Below, one piece after another: positions 17,102 to 26,565 of a DNA stretch of 64,000 nt. This stretch comes from Sporosarcina sp. ACRSL (GTDB lineage: Bacteria > Bacillota > Bacilli > Bacillales_A > Planococcaceae): contig NZ_JAKRNT010000009.1 in NCBI RefSeq assembly GCF_022346605.1, positions 62,001 to 126,000 on the forward strand, in the 5' to 3' direction. The notes under the pieces were generated by a model that was given only the letters and a program-made list of their open reading frames with translations, did no database searches and was not told where the DNA came from. The position numbers and the translations under genes are program-made. Within the stretch, counting starts at the first letter, position 1. The number at the start of each line of letters is the position of its first letter.

Positions 17102-17914
17102 CTACATATCCAATTTCCCATCCGATAATTCCGACAAACCGCATTGATCGATCTTCTCGATAAACCGATTTGCCATCGATTCATATCCTTTAGCATTCGG
17201 ATGAAAGAAGTCGGAGTGGTATACCATGTTTTCATTGCTAAAGAATAAGTCGACCACAGGAACGAAACACGCTTTTCCATCCATGATCGTCTGTATTTCG
17301 ATCGCCTCATTCCAATCATCGATGATCGTTTCGAATTCATTCGCTTCATCAGTGACTATCGATAACGGGTTGTACAAGCCTGATATAACGATAACCGTAT
17401 CACCATTCAAACCGCGAATCATCTTGAATATTTCATCTAACCGATTTTCAAACTTGCCTAATTCGACATAAAAAGGTTTTGCCGTCAAATTGAAGAGATT
17501 CTCCTTGACGATTTTCATCATGTCATTTCCGCCGATGGTTATATAGATAATATCAGCTTTTTTTATCTCTTCTTGGATATCCTTATTTTCTAGCTGATCG
17601 ATCAGTTGGTCGCTTCGTCTTCCTCTTTTGGCCAAGTTCATCGAATCAATTTCTTGTACGCCTTTCCAATCATTCATTGCAAGTGCAACACGCCCGAAAT
17701 AGCCACCCCTCTTCAGCTCATCACCGACTCCTTGGGTCAATGAATCGCCAAGACCGATGACAGTGATCTCATCAGGTATGAAATAATCCGGGACATCATA
17801 GTCCGATAGTGCCGAATATTCCCGTTCCGAAAAAGACGAGGTTTCGGATACGATATTTTCCTGACACCCGGATAAAACGAATGAGAAGACGATCAATAAG
17901 AAAATTCTTCTCAT
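17102..17914 (-). CDS. ypmR: SGNH/GDSL-family lipoprotein hydrolase (YpmR type)
   Basis: A ~270-aa secreted lipoprotein. The lipobox FVLSGC ends the signal peptide. SGNH blocks are visible: block I GLGDSLTQGVGDE (nucleophile Ser), block III IGGNDMM (oxyanion Gly/Asn) and block V DFFHPNAKGYE (Asp-His). Family members are esterases or lipases on lipids or cell-wall acyl groups; the substrate is unknown. AAGGGG lies 10 nt from the ATG at 17914; a GTG two codons earlier is too close to it. Confidence 0.88.
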   Translation of the reverse strand: MRRIFLLIVFSFVLSGCQENIVSETSSFSEREYSALSDYDVPDYFIPDEITVIGLGDSLTQGVGDELKRGGYFGRVALAMNDWKGVQEIDSMNLAKRGRRSDQLIDQLENKDIQEEIKKADIIYITIGGNDMMKIVKENLFNLTAKPFYVELGKFENRLDEIFKMIRGLNGDTVIVISGLYNPLSIVTDEANEFETIIDDWNEAIEIQTIMDGKACFVPVVDLFFSNENMVYHSDFFHPNAKGYESMANRFIEKIDQCGLSELSDGKLDM

Positions 17915-17960
17915 ACACACAATTCCCCTTTTTCAACATATTGAACCGTCTTAACGGCGA

Positions 17961-18800
17961 TCAGTCCGTGTAATACATAAAGCCGATTGCCCCTTCGCCC
18001 GTATGGGTGCTAATGATCGGCGAAGTGAAGGAGAATTTTATATCCTTACAACCATATTCCTCTAGTAATTTTAACAGTGGTTCAGCCATCGTCATCCCAT
18101 TAGCATGTGAAATGCCGACTGAACGTATTATTTTGCCAGCCGTTTCTTCTTTGAAAGCATTATATAGATGGGAGACAACCTGTTTATGGCTACGCGCTTT
18201 CGCAACTGGCGAATAAACACCATCTTGTAACATTGCGATCGGCTTAATTTTCAATAAGGAACCGATTAACGCTTTCCCTTTGCCGATACGCCCTCCCTTA
18301 ACTAAATTGTCCAACATATCTACAACAACGTAAAGTGTCGTATTTTTTCGCACTTCATCCAATCTATCCAAAATCTCTGCAACGCTCTTCCCAACGCTTG
18401 CCATTTTGGAAGCTTCAACGACTTGAAACGTCAATGCATGGGAAATATACATCGAGTCAATAACAGTCACATTTGAATCTGTCATCTCAGCAGCTGCTTC
18501 GGCTGATTTTACTGTACCACTCATTCCGCCGGTCATATGAATAGAAATGATTTCACTTCCGTCCCTGCCAAGTCGGTCATACAATTCTTTGAAAGCTCCA
18601 ACTGCAGGTTGTGAACTTTTCGGCAACTCTTTGCTTTCTCTCATTTTCTCCATAAATGATTGTGGTTGTAAGTCAACCCCATCCAAATAGGTCTCACCAT
18701 TAATTTGGATCGATAAGGGAACAACATGGATATCATATTGATCGGTATATTGTTCAATTAAATCTGCTGTCGAGTCCGTGACGATATGAATTTTTTTCAA
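17961..18800 (-). CDS. DegV family fatty-acid-binding protein
   Basis: A ~279-aa DegV/FakB-type protein. It starts KKIHIVTDSTADL, has SSQPAVGAF and HMTGGMSGT in the lipid-phosphate binding zone, and the C-terminal SFTSPIISTHTGEGAIGF with the His-Thr-Gly motif. FakB proteins hold a fatty acid for phosphorylation by FakA. The start is placed at TTG (18798-18800) with AAGGAAG ten nt upstream; the GTG at 18807 is too close. It is divergent from the hemolysin III gene. Confidence 0.88.
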   Translation of the reverse strand: MKKIHIVTDSTADLIEQYTDQYDIHVVPLSIQINGETYLDGVDLQPQSFMEKMRESKELPKSSQPAVGAFKELYDRLGRDGSEIISIHMTGGMSGTVKSAEAAAEMTDSNVTVIDSMYISHALTFQVVEASKMASVGKSVAEILDRLDEVRKNTTLYVVVDMLDNLVKGGRIGKGKALIGSLLKIKPIAMLQDGVYSPVAKARSHKQVVSHLYNAFKEETAGKIIRSVGISHANGMTMAEPLLKLLEEYGCKDIKFSFTSPIISTHTGEGAIGFMYYTD

Positions 18801-18873
18801 ATAGAGCACTTCCTTTAAAATAATTGGCGGCTGTCATAGTATGTTACAATCCTAACAACAAGGAGGTTTGCAT

Positions 18874-19509
18874 ATGTCTGAAGCATTTGATTATAAAAAC
18901 CCGCGGGAGGAACTATGGAATGCAATTACCCATGGTATCGGGTTTGCACTAAGCATCCCAGGTCTTGTCATGCTAATAGTTGTGAGCATAGATCGTGGCA
19001 ATGCAACTGCAGTTGTTAGTTTCACCATCTTTGGGAGCTCCATGATTCTGTTGTTCCTAATGAGCACACTATTACACAGCATGCCTGTAAAACTGAAGAA
19101 ATTGTTTTCTATATTCGATCATTCGGCAATCTACATATTAATAGCTGGAACATATACGCCATTTGTATTAGTAACGATCAAAGGAGCCCTCGGTTGGTCA
19201 CTCTTTGGAGTAATTTGGGGACTTGCCATTGCAGGTATACTATTCAAAGTGTTTTTTATCCATAAATACGAAGCCGTTTCACTAGTTTTCTATATTGCGA
19301 TGGGATGGTTAATTGTTTTTGCAATAAAACCGTTATATATCAACTTGGCTATTGAAGGCTTCGTACTGCTCGTTGCGGGTGGAATACTTTACACAGTTGG
19401 CTCCATTTTTTACGCATGGAGAAAGTTCCCTTACAACCATGCTATTTGGCATGTCTTTGTAATAGCCGGTTGTGCATCCATGTATTTCAGCGTCCTTCTC
19501 TACGTTTGA
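18874..19509 (+). CDS. yplQ: Hemolysin III / PAQR-family membrane protein (YplQ)
   Basis: A 211-aa seven-helix protein of the progestin-adipoQ-receptor/hemolysin III family. It opens with EELWNAITHGIGFALSIPG and has LLHSMP and FDHSAIYILIAGTYTPF, plus the C-terminal YNHAIWHVFVI. The conserved Asp/His residues of these motifs make the zinc site of PAQR hydrolases. AAGGAGG lies 8 nt before the ATG at 18874. It is one of few plus-strand genes here and is divergent from degV. Confidence 0.9.
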   Translation: MSEAFDYKNPREELWNAITHGIGFALSIPGLVMLIVVSIDRGNATAVVSFTIFGSSMILLFLMSTLLHSMPVKLKKLFSIFDHSAIYILIAGTYTPFVLVTIKGALGWSLFGVIWGLAIAGILFKVFFIHKYEAVSLVFYIAMGWLIVFAIKPLYINLAIEGFVLLVAGGILYTVGSIFYAWRKFPYNHAIWHVFVIAGCASMYFSVLLYV

Positions 19510-19544
19510 GGACGCTGCTTTATCAATTTTATAAGTCTGACATG

Positions 19545-20027
19545 TTAGTTCGTTCTTTCAAATATCAAATAAGAATATGGGATTCCATCTTGAGTAAATT
19601 GATCTTCCGATTCGGATACGAGCTGCCAACTATCATCATGTTCAGGGAAAAAAGTATCTCCTTCATATTCTTTCCTTATGATCGTTATGTATAGACGATC
19701 GGCGATATCCATCGATAAATTGAAGATTTCTGCGCCCCCGATAATGACAACTTCCTCTGAAAAATCTTTCCCTCGTTCTATTGCCTTTTGGAGATCATGG
19801 TAAACTTCGGCTCCTTCAGCTTCATATTCTTTATTTCGGGTTACGATGATATTCAATCTACCAGGTAATGGCCTACCAATTGATTCGAACGTTTTTCTAC
19901 CCATGACAATCGCTTTACCCATCGTGATTTTTTTAAAGTATTTCAACTCTTCGGGGATATGCCAAGGCATTTTGTTGCCGATTCCGATAACCCGATTCAA
20001 ATCATACGCTACTAGTAAAGATATCAT
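19545..20027 (-). CDS. dfrA: Dihydrofolate reductase
   Basis: A 160-aa NADPH-dependent reductase making tetrahydrofolate. Landmarks are VAYDLNRVIGIGNKMPWHIP with the acidic substrate residue following (PEEL), GRKTFESIGRPLPGR, and VVIIGGAEIF for the cofactor Gly pair. AGGAGG precedes the ATG. It lies 53 nt downstream of thyA on the same strand, the classic thyA-dfrA pairing in which thymidylate synthase makes dihydrofolate and this enzyme recycles it. Confidence 0.95.
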   Translation of the reverse strand: MISLLVAYDLNRVIGIGNKMPWHIPEELKYFKKITMGKAIVMGRKTFESIGRPLPGRLNIIVTRNKEYEAEGAEVYHDLQKAIERGKDFSEEVVIIGGAEIFNLSMDIADRLYITIIRKEYEGDTFFPEHDDSWQLVSESEDQFTQDGIPYSYLIFERTN

Positions 20028-20080
20028 TTAACCATCCTCCTGAATTCTGTTACGTCTAGACTCCGGTAGCCCTCTACAAA

Positions 20081-21022
20081 TTACACAGCTATAGGTGCTT
20101 TGATTTTAGGGTATGGGTCATACCCTTTCACTTCAATATCCTCGTAAGTCAATTCAAAGATGGATTTATCACCGGTGTTCAATTTCAGTGTTGGCAGTTT
20201 TTTCGGTGTCCTTGATAACTGCTCTTTTACTTGCTCTATATGGTTCAAATAAATATGCGCATCACCTAATGTGTGCACGAATTCACCGACTTTCAAATTG
20301 CACTCTTGTGCTATCAAATGGACAAGCAATGCGTAAGAAGCAATATTGAAAGGCACGCCTAGGAATACATCTGCACTTCTTTGGTAGAGTTGGCAGGAGA
20401 GTTTGCCATCTGCTACGTAAAATTGGAACATTGCATGGCAAGGCGGCAATGCCATATCATTTACTTCAGATGGATTCCAAGCAGTGACAAGATGTCTACG
20501 CGAGTCAGGATTTTGCTTAAGCCCTTCAATCAACTGTTGAATCTGGTCAATAACCCCGTCCCCTGTACTCCAAGATCTCCATTGTTTCCCGTATATTGGG
20601 CCTAGATCGCCGTATTTTGCTGCAAACTCATCGTCTTCTAGAACACGTTGTTTATATGTAGCCATATGAGTTTTATAGATGTTTGCAAATTCCTCGTCTT
20701 GGAGCACACGTCTGCCAAAATCCTTCATGTCTGGCCCATCATATTCTGGGCTTTCCACCCATTTTTCGAAGCCCCATTCATCCCAGATCGGATTTCGATC
20801 ATTTATTAAAGTGCGAAGTGACGTGTCGCCCTTTAAAAACCATAACAATTCTGAAGCAATTAATCGAAATGCCGTTTTTTTCGTCGTCATTAATGGAAAA
20901 CCTTCCTGAAGGTCAAATCGCATCTGATAACCAAAAACACTGATTGTTCCAGTACCAGTTCTATCTTTCTTAACAGTTCCATTTTCAAGAATGTATGAGC
21001 ATAACTCCAAATATTGTTTCAT
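20081..21022 (-). CDS. thyA: Thymidylate synthase
   Basis: A 313-aa enzyme that methylates dUMP with methylene-tetrahydrofolate. The start [15 protein letters not shown] follows AAGGAGG; the longer frame to 21088 has none. The catalytic Cys is in [11 protein letters not shown] and dUMP contacts in [16 protein letters not shown] and DAHIYLNH. At ~313 residues it is the long, Lactobacillus casei-like form, with an extra ~50-residue segment before [11 protein letters not shown], unlike the 264-aa Bacillus ThyB. It is the upstream gene of the thyA-dfrA pair. Confidence 0.95.
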   Translation of the reverse strand: MKQYLELCSYILENGTVKKDRTGTGTISVFGYQMRFDLQEGFPLMTTKKTAFRLIASELLWFLKGDTSLRTLINDRNPIWDEWGFEKWVESPEYDGPDMKDFGRRVLQDEEFANIYKTHMATYKQRVLEDDEFAAKYGDLGPIYGKQWRSWSTGDGVIDQIQQLIEGLKQNPDSRRHLVTAWNPSEVNDMALPPCHAMFQFYVADGKLSCQLYQRSADVFLGVPFNIASYALLVHLIAQECNLKVGEFVHTLGDAHIYLNHIEQVKEQLSRTPKKLPTLKLNTGDKSIFELTYEDIEVKGYDPYPKIKAPIAV

Positions 21023-21165
21023 GTTTAGAACCTCCTTATGCTTACTTGACAGTATATCAAAAATAACTATTAATCGATACTTATCCATGTGAGGGATTAA
21101 GTTCAGTAATTTGAAATAATTCGTACATGCATTGCATATATTAAATTTGAATTTGATCAGGGGAT

Positions 21166-21441
21166 GTGATTACCATTATAGAGAGGGCACTGCTTTTCAT
21201 CATAATGTTAAGAGTAATATCAGGAAGTATAGAAATAACAGCTGCCGCATTAATGTTTAAGTTCAATGATTTAGAAAAAGCCTTTTATATTAATTCGCTA
21301 CTTGCCTTAGTAGGTCCCTTCATTTTAATTGTTACGACTGGAATCGCCTTACATGGTCTGACTGATAAAATCTCATTAACAAGAATCATTTGCCTTTTTG
21401 CCGGAATTTGCCTCATTTTTTATAGTTTGAAATCAAACTAA
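21166..21441 (+). CDS. YqhV family (DUF2619) small membrane protein
   Basis: A 91-aa protein with three hydrophobic segments (~5-30, 42-62, 70-87). The pattern [18 protein letters not shown], then [14 protein letters not shown], matches Bacillus YqhV, whose gene sits near the spoIII operon; function unknown. The start is uncertain: the GTG at 21166 is only 2 nt from AGGGG, and a rare ATT follows at normal spacing. It is convergent with the MFS gene, with a shared terminator between them. Confidence 0.7.
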   Translation: MITIIERALLFIIMLRVISGSIEITAAALMFKFNDLEKAFYINSLLALVGPFILIVTTGIALHGLTDKISLTRIICLFAGICLIFYSLKSN

Positions 21442-21473
21442 AAACTTCATTATTTACATATATGCATTATGAA

Positions 21474-21516
21474 AAGGACCCATACAGCTTGCAATTGCTG
21501 TTAGGTCCTTATTTTT
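21474..21516. terminator. Bidirectional terminator
   Basis: AAGGACC/GGTCCTT outer and ACAGC/GCTGT inner arms, A and T tracts on either side, between convergent genes. Confidence 0.8.
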
Positions 21517-21562
21517 ATCACGCAGTAACGGATGTAAAATCTCCTCTGATTGAAGTATCGCT

Positions 21563-22795
21563 TTATTTTGCTTCATTCGATCCTTCAATTTCATTTACGT
21601 TAATGAACTTAAAAACAATGAACGCCAGGATAGCTCCCAGTACACCTGCAATAATGTAACTACCTTTGAGAAAATCTTTCATGACTAGTGACATAATTGG
21701 AGGACCTGCTGCAACACCGATAAACCTTGCTGCACTATAAAAAGAGGTAACGGTGCCTCTTAACTCCTTTTTGATATTTTCTGTAATGATTGCGTCAAGT
21801 GCAGGCAATAAAGCGCCAATTGCGAGGCCCACTGCACTAGTTACAACTAGCAGAAGGATCAGTTTTTTGCTTGTAAAACCAACGAAAACGATGCTAGCGG
21901 ACATTACGATTAAGCAAGCAATCATTACTTTTTTAATGGTCGGTAGATTCCCTTTAATTTTTCGACCGGAAACAAAAGATGCAATACAAAAAAACAAAAG
22001 CGGAATTGCCAGGACGAAACCTTTCTTAACACCCTTTATATCATGTACTTTTTCAAGATTTTCCGATAAGAAAAATAACATGCTGAATAAAAACAGCATC
22101 ACCAGAACCCCATTTAGAAATACGGTATACAACCATTTCCCTTCTGTTTTAAATACTTTTTTTGTTTTACTTAAAAACTTCTTAAATTTTACTGGCTCAT
22201 TTTTTTCTTTTGGAGCTTTAACAAAGAAAAAGATGAGGACAATTGAAATTAAACTGAGTGCAGAAATGGCGAAGAACGGCAGGAACCATAATATTGCTGC
22301 AAAAACTGAACCTAAGATGGGGGCTAACACTTTTCCAAACGCGTTCGACGTTTCAATAATACCTAAACTAGAACTCATTTTTTCGCTGTCATCTTTATAG
22401 AGGTCTCCTACGAGTGGCATTACAATTGGCATGGCTCCAGCCACCCCTATCCCCTGTAAAACTCGGCCAATAATAATAACCCAGTAAGGGTCTTCCATCT
22501 TCCATGAAGCAAAGCCAGCTACCAGACCTCCGATTAAAGCGATGACTAAACTAGGTAAGATCACCATTTTCCGCCCAAAGCGGTCTGATAAATAACCCGC
22601 TACTGGTATAAGGAAAATAGCCGCAACTGAATAGCTCGTAATGATCATACTCGATTGAAATGATGTAATTCCGACCTTGTCTTCCAAGATAGGAAGAACG
22701 GGAATAAGCATGGAATTTCCTAGCGTCATGATGAGAGGAATTGAAGCCAAACTTACAATACACCACACACTCACTTTATCAACACTTTTTTCCAA
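21563..22795 (-). CDS. MFS transporter, DHA1-type drug/siderophore exporter
   Basis: A 410-aa twelve-helix major facilitator. Motif A is seen as GYLSDRFGRK between helices 2 and 3, GRVLQGIGVAGAMP in helix 4, and a second-half GRKIKGN. The central loop is basic (KFKKFLSKTKKVFK). The overall plan resembles the YmfD/Bcr branch of proton-coupled efflux pumps. The start is a TTG with GAGGTG 5 nt upstream. Substrate is unknown. It is a single gene with no neighbouring regulator. Confidence 0.85.
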   Translation of the reverse strand: MEKSVDKVSVWCIVSLASIPLIMTLGNSMLIPVLPILEDKVGITSFQSSMIITSYSVAAIFLIPVAGYLSDRFGRKMVILPSLVIALIGGLVAGFASWKMEDPYWVIIIGRVLQGIGVAGAMPIVMPLVGDLYKDDSEKMSSSLGIIETSNAFGKVLAPILGSVFAAILWFLPFFAISALSLISIVLIFFFVKAPKEKNEPVKFKKFLSKTKKVFKTEGKWLYTVFLNGVLVMLFLFSMLFFLSENLEKVHDIKGVKKGFVLAIPLLFFCIASFVSGRKIKGNLPTIKKVMIACLIVMSASIVFVGFTSKKLILLLVVTSAVGLAIGALLPALDAIITENIKKELRGTVTSFYSAARFIGVAAGPPIMSLVMKDFLKGSYIIAGVLGAILAFIVFKFINVNEIEGSNEAK

Positions 22796-22920
22796 TACTA
22801 CACCTCGCCCAATCGAAAATTTTGCTGACTATATGTATGGTTTCCTTACGTGTTCATTTTATGCGATAAATGTACAGTTTAAAAAAGGGGTTATTTTATG
22901 AATTCAATCCTAAACAAATA

Positions 22921-22958
22921 TAGCCTTTGAAAACTCCTATCAGAGTTTCCAAAGGCTA
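22921..22958. terminator. Terminator hairpin
   Basis: TAGCCTTTG and CAAAGGCTA arms with an inner extension; downstream of the YitT-like gene. Confidence 0.65.
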
Positions 22959-22978
22959 AAAAATTATTAGCTTTATTC

Positions 22979-23635
22979 CTAATCCCTTCCCCAAATCAAA
23001 TCAATGATCACTCTTTTTCTTGGCACTCGTACATTGTATAACCATTTAACAATTGTCGTAGATACCCATTGGCAAATCAACGCTTGAATAATGATTTCCC
23101 ATACAATCACGTAACCAGTAATTACAAAGATGACGCCATTGATCCAAAATAGGGACTTTCCTGGATTGATTTTCTTATACTTGGCAATTATCAAAGCGAT
23201 GACTCCTACGCCACCGTTTGATACGCCCTGTCTAAGAAGAACAGCAATTCCAGTGCCCAAAAAAATAGATCCGAATAATAAGTCGAGCAAAACAGTTGAG
23301 AATGGGGAATTCAAAGACACTTCAAATAGATTAACGGAGATTGAGGTGATGGTAATCCCAAAGAGGGTGCCAATTGTACTTTTGCCGCCAAGATAATGAA
23401 AGGCAAATAATAACATCGAAGCATTCATGATCCAAAGAGCCAGACTTAACGGAATTCCGAACCAATAGTTCAACAATACTGTTAAGCCGCCTGCTCCACC
23501 AGACGGGATATAGTTTGGAAATAAAAACACCCCCATAGCAAAGCCTTGGATAACGGCCCCTATTGCCACAAGAATATATTTTCTTAAGAAGCTGCTAATG
23601 TTTTTTGCGGGTTGTCTACGATTTTTTCTTTTCAC
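22979..23635 (-). CDS. YitT family membrane protein, short form
   Basis: A 218-aa protein with five to six membrane helices of the YitT/DUF161 type: GFAMGVFLFPNYIPSGGAGG, GTGIAVLLRQGVSNGGVGVI and NPGKSLFWINGVIF. Full-length YitT proteins are ~280 aa and end in a cytoplasmic DUF2179 ligand-binding domain; here the protein stops after the helices with a short basic tail. The start is GTG with AGGA 9 nt upstream. Function is unknown in the family. Confidence 0.8.
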   Translation of the reverse strand: MKRKNRRQPAKNISSFLRKYILVAIGAVIQGFAMGVFLFPNYIPSGGAGGLTVLLNYWFGIPLSLALWIMNASMLLFAFHYLGGKSTIGTLFGITITSISVNLFEVSLNSPFSTVLLDLLFGSIFLGTGIAVLLRQGVSNGGVGVIALIIAKYKKINPGKSLFWINGVIFVITGYVIVWEIIIQALICQWVSTTIVKWLYNVRVPRKRVIIDLIWGRD

Positions 23636-23757
23636 TTGGCATCATCCTAATTTGATATAGCACAATGGTTTGTACTATACAATCTATGCTTTGAAAAAAG
23701 AATAGATTCCATCATTTTGCCGGGACAATTCATTTAGTCGACTGCCCCGGCAACTTC

Positions 23758-24552
23758 TTATAGGACCGCTTTAGGTACTGGTTTGAGCTGATAACTAATC
23801 TCTTCCGATCTGTCTGGTTTGCTATGTTGCGGCTCATTAAGGATCCGCTTCAAGATTCGGTTCACAGTAGAAGTGAAGGCGGCGTGATCTCGTTGTCTTG
23901 GCCTCGGAAGTGGGATTGCTAAATCCTGGGCAATCATTCCATCTTGGAGGAGGATCACTCGATCTGCCAAAGATACCGCTTCTTCCACATCATGTGTAAC
24001 AAGTAACGCCGTAAACCCGTGTTTCTGCCATATGTTTTCGATTAAGCTCTGCATCTCGAGACGGGTGAACGCATCGAGTGCTCCGAGGGGTTCATCAAGC
24101 AGCAATAGACTCGGCTTATGGATGAGGGCCCTTGCTAATGCAACCCGCTGTTTCTGACCTCCAGATAGTTTGGCAGGCCATTCATGGATTCGATGTTCGA
24201 GACCAACATTTTTCAATACAGTCATAGCCTCTTCCCGGTGAGATCCTTTCAATCCTAACGATACATTCTCCAAAACCCTCTTCCATGGTAGTAGGCGCCC
24301 ATCTTGGAACATCATGCACGATTGTCGATTGATTGTCATTAATTGTTCGTGCTCAATTAGGATCTGTCCGTCCGAGGGTTTCTCCAAACCTGAAAGCAGC
24401 CGAAGCAACGTGCTTTTCCCACAGCCGCTCTTTCCGACAATCGCAACAAATTCCCCTTTACGTATGTTTAGGGATAATTGATCAAGTACTTTTGTGCCGT
24501 TATATGATTTCTTCAAATCCCTAAGCTGTATATGAAATTGTTCTTCTTTCAT
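23758..24552 (-). CDS. ssuB: ABC transporter ATPase, aliphatic sulfonate/nitrate/taurine type (SsuB-like)
   Basis: A 264-aa ATPase that powers the importer formed with the two upstream genes. Walker [11 protein letters not shown]-loop [12 protein letters not shown], signature LSGGQKQR, Walker [13 protein letters not shown] and the switch His in LVTHD are intact. SsuB-like sequences share [20 protein letters not shown]. It overlaps the permease gene by 4 nt and is the last gene of an ssuA-ssuC-ssuB order. No ssuD monooxygenase follows. Confidence 0.88.
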   Translation of the reverse strand: MKEEQFHIQLRDLKKSYNGTKVLDQLSLNIRKGEFVAIVGKSGCGKSTLLRLLSGLEKPSDGQILIEHEQLMTINRQSCMMFQDGRLLPWKRVLENVSLGLKGSHREEAMTVLKNVGLEHRIHEWPAKLSGGQKQRVALARALIHKPSLLLLDEPLGALDAFTRLEMQSLIENIWQKHGFTALLVTHDVEEAVSLADRVILLQDGMIAQDLAIPLPRPRQRDHAAFTSTVNRILKRILNEPQHSKPDRSEEISYQLKPVPKAVL

Positions 24553-25349
24553 GCTGATCCTCCATCGCTAAGTTGTTTCGCGTAGCCTGGATGCCATTTT
24601 AGCCATCGTTGTTCAAGAAAGCGTGCAATGATATCAGATAATTTACCGAGGAAGGCATACAGTAAGATACTCAGTATAATGACATCCATTTGCATGAATT
24701 CCCGGGCATTCATCGCCATATAGCCAATTCCGGATGTGGAGGAGATGGTTTCAGCAACAATGAGAGTAATCCACATAATTCCGAGAGAAAAGCGGATTCC
24801 GACTAATATGGAGGAGAGGGCTCCCGGGAAGATCACATTGAAAAATAGGGAGAATTTATTCAAGCCATATATCCTTCCCATCTCGATTAACCCCAAGTCG
24901 ACAGACTTTATGCCGTGGTACGTATTAATATAGATTGGGAAGAGTACCCCTGACGCAACGAGGAAGATTTTCGCTTCTTCCCCGATTCCGAACCATAGAA
25001 TGACGAGTGGAATGAGCGCCAGATGTGGAATATTTCGTAGCATCTGTACGGATGTATCAATTAACAGTTCAGATGTACGGAATAATCCGTTCACGAGTCC
25101 TAAAATAAACCCGATACTTCCTCCAATCAAGAAACCGATTAAAGCCCTCCCAAGGCTCACCCAAACGTGATGGAACAGCTCTCCTGATTGAGTTAGCTTA
25201 ACTGCTGCCATCAGAACATCCGATGGCGCAGATAGAGTTTTAGCTGACAGGATTCCTGTCATACTTGTTAATTGCCAAATGACTAAAAGCAGAAAGGGTA
25301 CGACCCAAGGGAGTGTTTTGGAAAGGGTATTCGTAACAGCGGGTCTCAT
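24549..25349 (-). CDS. ssuC: ABC transporter permease, sulfonate/nitrate/taurine type (SsuC-like)
   Basis: A 266-aa permease with about six helices. The EAA loop that docks on the ATPase is visible near [20 protein letters not shown]. The N-terminus [19 protein letters not shown] and the [22 protein letters not shown] stretch are typical of the SsuC/TauC branch. It is coupled by 4-nt overlaps to both neighbours. Confidence 0.88.
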   Translation of the reverse strand: MRPAVTNTLSKTLPWVVPFLLLVIWQLTSMTGILSAKTLSAPSDVLMAAVKLTQSGELFHHVWVSLGRALIGFLIGGSIGFILGLVNGLFRTSELLIDTSVQMLRNIPHLALIPLVILWFGIGEEAKIFLVASGVLFPIYINTYHGIKSVDLGLIEMGRIYGLNKFSLFFNVIFPGALSSILVGIRFSLGIMWITLIVAETISSTSGIGYMAMNAREFMQMDVIILSILLYAFLGKLSDIIARFLEQRWLKWHPGYAKQLSDGGSA

Positions 25350-26344
25350 TTCCCCCCATCCTTTTCAAATGAAAATACCTGTTCCTTTACGTTAATTTTT
25401 TTGGGGATGATTCCTAATTCATAGAAAGTGTCAGCAATTGCCTGCTGTTCAGTTATGATTTCTTCGGAAATCTCTTTCTCTACTCCATGTACCCGTCTTT
25501 CTACCGCTAACTTCATGGAAGCTTCATCGATTCCTAAAATTTCTGAGAGCATCTTCGTAAGTTCTTCAGGATTTTCATTTGCCCAGTTACTGGAGTTCTC
25601 GATTTCGTCGATTACCTCCTTCAAAATATCGCTATGTTTAGCTGCAAAGTCTGACGATGAGAGAAAGAAATCACGGTCTGTAGTTAACCCTTCACCGTTT
25701 ACTAAAAGTCGTGCACCTGTTGATACTTCTGTGTCGGCCGTATATGGATCCCATACGACCCAAGCATCGATGTCCCCTTGTTCGAACGCAACGCGTGCAT
25801 CCCCCGGCGAGAGAAATGCCGGTGTAATATCCTCATACTTCAAGCTTGCTTTCTCCAAAGCTTTCACAAGTAAAAAATGGGAGCTTGAACCCTTAGCAAA
25901 TCCAATTGTTTTTCCTTTCAAATCCTCAAGTTCTTGGATGGGTGAGTCATCCTTCACCAAAATTCCCGAACCTTTAAACTTCGAGAATCCGACAGCTACA
26001 TATTGCAGTGAAGAACCCGAGGCCTGTGCAAAGACCGGTGGAGAATTACCCGTTCTTCCGAAATCGACACTCCCCACATTTAAAGCTTCAAGAAGCGCTG
26101 GACCTGCTTGAAATTCATGCCACTCAACTTTATATCCGAGCGGTTCTAACCTATTCTCTAACGTTCCTAAGTTCTTTAAGATGAACAAAGGACCATTTTT
26201 TTGATAACCGATCCGAATTTTTTGGTCTGCAGTGGTTTGTGGTTTTGCAGCTTCAGTGGGGCCACAAGCACTTAAGACCAATCCCATAACTAAAAGCAGG
26301 CTACCCAATAATGCTAACTTATGTTTGAGTCTCTTTACTATCAA
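25346..26344 (-). CDS. ssuA: ABC transporter substrate-binding lipoprotein, aliphatic-sulfonate type (SsuA-like)
   Basis: A ~332-aa lipoprotein with the lipobox LVLSAC. The mature part has the SsuA features IRIGYQKNGPLFILKN, EWHEFQAGPALLEAL, VDFGRTGNSPPVFAQA and DAWVVWDPYTA. It captures organosulfonates or a related oxyanion outside the membrane. The frame runs to 26395, but no ribosome site serves the upstream ATG codons. The TTG at 26342-26344, with GAGGGG upstream, gives a compact signal peptide and is preferred; its spacing is long, so the start is not certain. No SAM riboswitch is seen upstream. Confidence 0.82.
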   Translation of the reverse strand: MIVKRLKHKLALLGSLLLVMGLVLSACGPTEAAKPQTTADQKIRIGYQKNGPLFILKNLGTLENRLEPLGYKVEWHEFQAGPALLEALNVGSVDFGRTGNSPPVFAQASGSSLQYVAVGFSKFKGSGILVKDDSPIQELEDLKGKTIGFAKGSSSHFLLVKALEKASLKYEDITPAFLSPGDARVAFEQGDIDAWVVWDPYTADTEVSTGARLLVNGEGLTTDRDFFLSSSDFAAKHSDILKEVIDEIENSSNWANENPEELTKMLSEILGIDEASMKLAVERRVHGVEKEISEEIITEQQAIADTFYELGIIPKKINVKEQVFSFEKDGGK

Positions 26345-26530
26345 CAGTAGTACACATCCCCTCAATATTTCAGCCATTTGATGGTAGTTGGGCAAATAGC
26401 TGATACATACAAAGTATGCATTAGGTAAATAAGGGCTTAGGCGTGGTACCCGAGAATGTAACCAGATAGTAAATAATCATACGGAACAATTTTAATATTG
26501 AGAACAACAGCATCTATTTTCCAAAAGAAA

Positions 26531-26557
26531 AAACACTCGTTATTTCGACGAGTGTTT
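26531..26557 (-). terminator. Terminator of ypjP
   Basis: AAACACTCGT/ACGAGTGTTT arms with flanking T/A runs. Confidence 0.85.
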
Positions 26558-26565
26558 TAGCATTT

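Noticed and set aside
21753..22400. 215-codon plus-strand frame inside the MFS gene
   Set aside because: Antisense shadow of a clear transporter; no ribosome site or family match.
23718..23752. Terminator after ssuB (TTGCCGGG/CCCGGCAA)
   Set aside because: The stem is good but no T run follows on the minus strand and the loop is long; left unassigned.
25428..26111. 227-codon plus-strand frame inside ssuA
   Set aside because: Antisense shadow of the binding-protein gene.
26396..26513. T-box or SAM-riboswitch leader upstream of ssuA (minus strand GGGTACCACG)
   Set aside because: The T-box core is incomplete and no specifier stem, SAM-I core or terminator/antiterminator pair could be traced.
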